DNA from: Algibacter amylolyticus
Lineage (GTDB): Bacteria > Bacteroidota > Bacteroidia > Flavobacteriales > Flavobacteriaceae
Assembly: GCF_014202225.1 (NCBI RefSeq)
Contig: NZ_JACHGE010000001.1
Span: forward strand, 1,089,795 to 1,153,794
Direction of reading: 5' to 3'
DNA length: 64,000 bases
Numbering within the stretch: position 1 is the first letter of the stretch; each line of letters starts with the position of its first letter. The notes beneath the pieces are model-generated. The model did not search any database. It saw only the letters and a list, made by a program, of their open reading frames with translations, and had not been told where the DNA came from. This document shows positions 63,214 to 64,000 of this stretch, piece after piece. Position numbers and translations under genes: made by a program.

Positions 63214-63894
63214 TTAGGGCTTAGGTTGTTTTTGTATGAATTTACGACTTTTTGTATGTTTTATACGCATGTTGTAGCACGTTTTTTTATCACGTTCAAA
63301 TCGATTGTCATTTTCTAATTCCGTAATAATTTTATTCAGTTCCTTTTCCAACATTATGATTTTTAGTTCATTGTTGGCTTTATAATTCAGGTTTTTATTT
63401 TCGCCAGTCAAATCGTAATTGTCAAACTTGTTTTCAAATTTTGACTGTCCATCATTCAAGATAAAACTCCGAAAGCAAGAATGTGAAATCGTAGAGTAAG
63501 TTTCGTCATCAATTTGAAATCTGCCAACTTTTTCCGTTAGTAATTCCTTTGAATTGTTATTTAGAAATTCGGATGGTTGAAAATCAAATATTTCTATCCT
63601 ATTAAATTCACTACAATTGTCAAATTTTTGAACGTACGATTTTCCGTTTTCATTCCAGAAAATATAAATATCATTATCGGAAAAGCAATTCGCACAATCT
63701 TTTGGATTGATTGTATTTAGTCGGACTGACCCAACACAATATTTTTTCATTCCGATATATTTTACTTTTTTAGAGTCAAAATCCTGTACTATCTGTTCAA
63801 AAGTATATTCTGATTTCCCTTTCGATTCGGCATTCTTTTTCGAAGCGCAAGAACTTAAAATCAGAACAAATATTAATGTGATTACGGTTTTCAT
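63214..63894 (-). CDS. Lipoprotein of unknown function
   Basis: 226 residues from the ATG at 63894. Signal peptide with lipobox LSSC (C16: MKTVITLIFVLILSSCASKK), then a K/N/D-rich mature part with DFDSKKVKYIGMKKYCVGSV, CANCFSDNDIYIFWNENGKS and cysteines at the CANC pair, possibly a disulfide or metal site. The C-terminal part (about 170-226) is basic and helix-rich. A longer frame (TTG at 63975) runs into repeat DNA and is rejected. Unlike its neighbours it sits inside repeat-flanked DNA, so it may be part of a variable region. Confidence 0.7.
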   Translation of the reverse strand: MKTVITLIFVLILSSCASKKNAESKGKSEYTFEQIVQDFDSKKVKYIGMKKYCVGSVRLNTINPKDCANCFSDNDIYIFWNENGKSYVQKFDNCSEFNRIEIFDFQPSEFLNNNSKELLTEKVGRFQIDDETYSTISHSCFRSFILNDGQSKFENKFDNYDLTGENKNLNYKANNELKIIMLEKELNKIITELENDNRFERDKKTCYNMRIKHTKSRKFIQKQPKP

Positions 63895-63919
63895 AAATGT
63901 GCTACAACGGTTTTGTATA

Positions 63920-63984
63920 AAAATAGTTGCGTTTTTGCGAGCGAGGATTTTCCGAAGGAAAATCAGAAGTTGCAAAAGAGCAGC
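63920..63984. repeat. Structured repeat-like segment with hairpin GATTTTCC-GAA-GGAAAATC
   Basis: An 8-bp stem at 63946-63964 nested between TTTTGC and GCAAAA arms, next to TGCGAGCGAGG. The segment reads like a dispersed flavobacterial intergenic repeat. It lies upstream of the lipoprotein gene on its minus strand and reaches the right edge of the window. Confidence 0.45.
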
Positions 63985-64000
63985 GACCTTTAAAATTAGT

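Overview
The window is a stretch of chromosome from a member of the Bacteroidota, almost certainly family Flavobacteriaceae. Evidence: low G+C DNA; promoters of the Bacteroidota TAnnTTTG type in front of many genes and few purine-rich ribosome-binding sites; many secreted proteins whose signal peptides end in AQ or SQ, and many lipoproteins; a SusC/SusD outer-membrane uptake pair; and family-typical genes (Mpl-type Mur ligase, DUF5723, DUF2911, CtlX, YjjG, HerA-like ATPase). I did not see rRNA or tRNA genes, a CRISPR array, an insertion sequence or a prophage, and the genus cannot be named from this sequence alone.

Layout. 1-12.6 kb: the N-terminal part of an alpha-2-macroglobulin-like protein, a secreted TPR protein, the cell-wall recycling ligase mpl, an unknown membrane protein, a PaiB-like protein, radC, a deacetylase-fold protein with a degenerate active site, a YjjG phosphatase, a three-gene envelope set (lipoprotein, DUF5723, secreted protein) and rarA. 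12.7-23.6 kb: rhomboid protease, rlmB, then a minus-strand outer-membrane uptake operon (SusC, SusD-like, Ig-like lipoprotein, calycin-like lipoprotein, and beyond a perfect palindrome an arylsulfotransferase-like lipoprotein), then an Omp85-type protein.

23.7-41.0 kb: the fused str, S10, spc and alpha ribosomal operons (rpsL to rplQ) with fusA, secY, infA and rpoA. Two internal breaks carry hairpins that look regulatory: an attenuator-like structure between rpsJ and rplC, and a terminator, a new promoter and a roughly 95-nt leader before rpsD. 41-53 kb: carA, eno and gltA, each closed by a strong intrinsic terminator; a pair of guanidine/ureido-group hydrolases (DDAH-like and CtlX); a TPR sensor kinase; argS; ffh.

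53-64 kb: folD, a YwaF-like membrane protein whose start codon lies inside a terminator stem, rluF, an alpha/beta hydrolase with a cupin, a YitT membrane protein with a lipoprotein, a HerA-like ATPase, a surface protein, queE, a 45-residue membrane peptide, DUF2911 and DUF202 proteins and a lipoprotein of unknown role.

Most of the window is housekeeping. The parts that repay a second look are the intergenic ones: five copies of a roughly 90-120 bp element with GGGCGTTA...TAACGC ends, several degenerate phrase repeats, and the candidate ribosomal-protein leaders.
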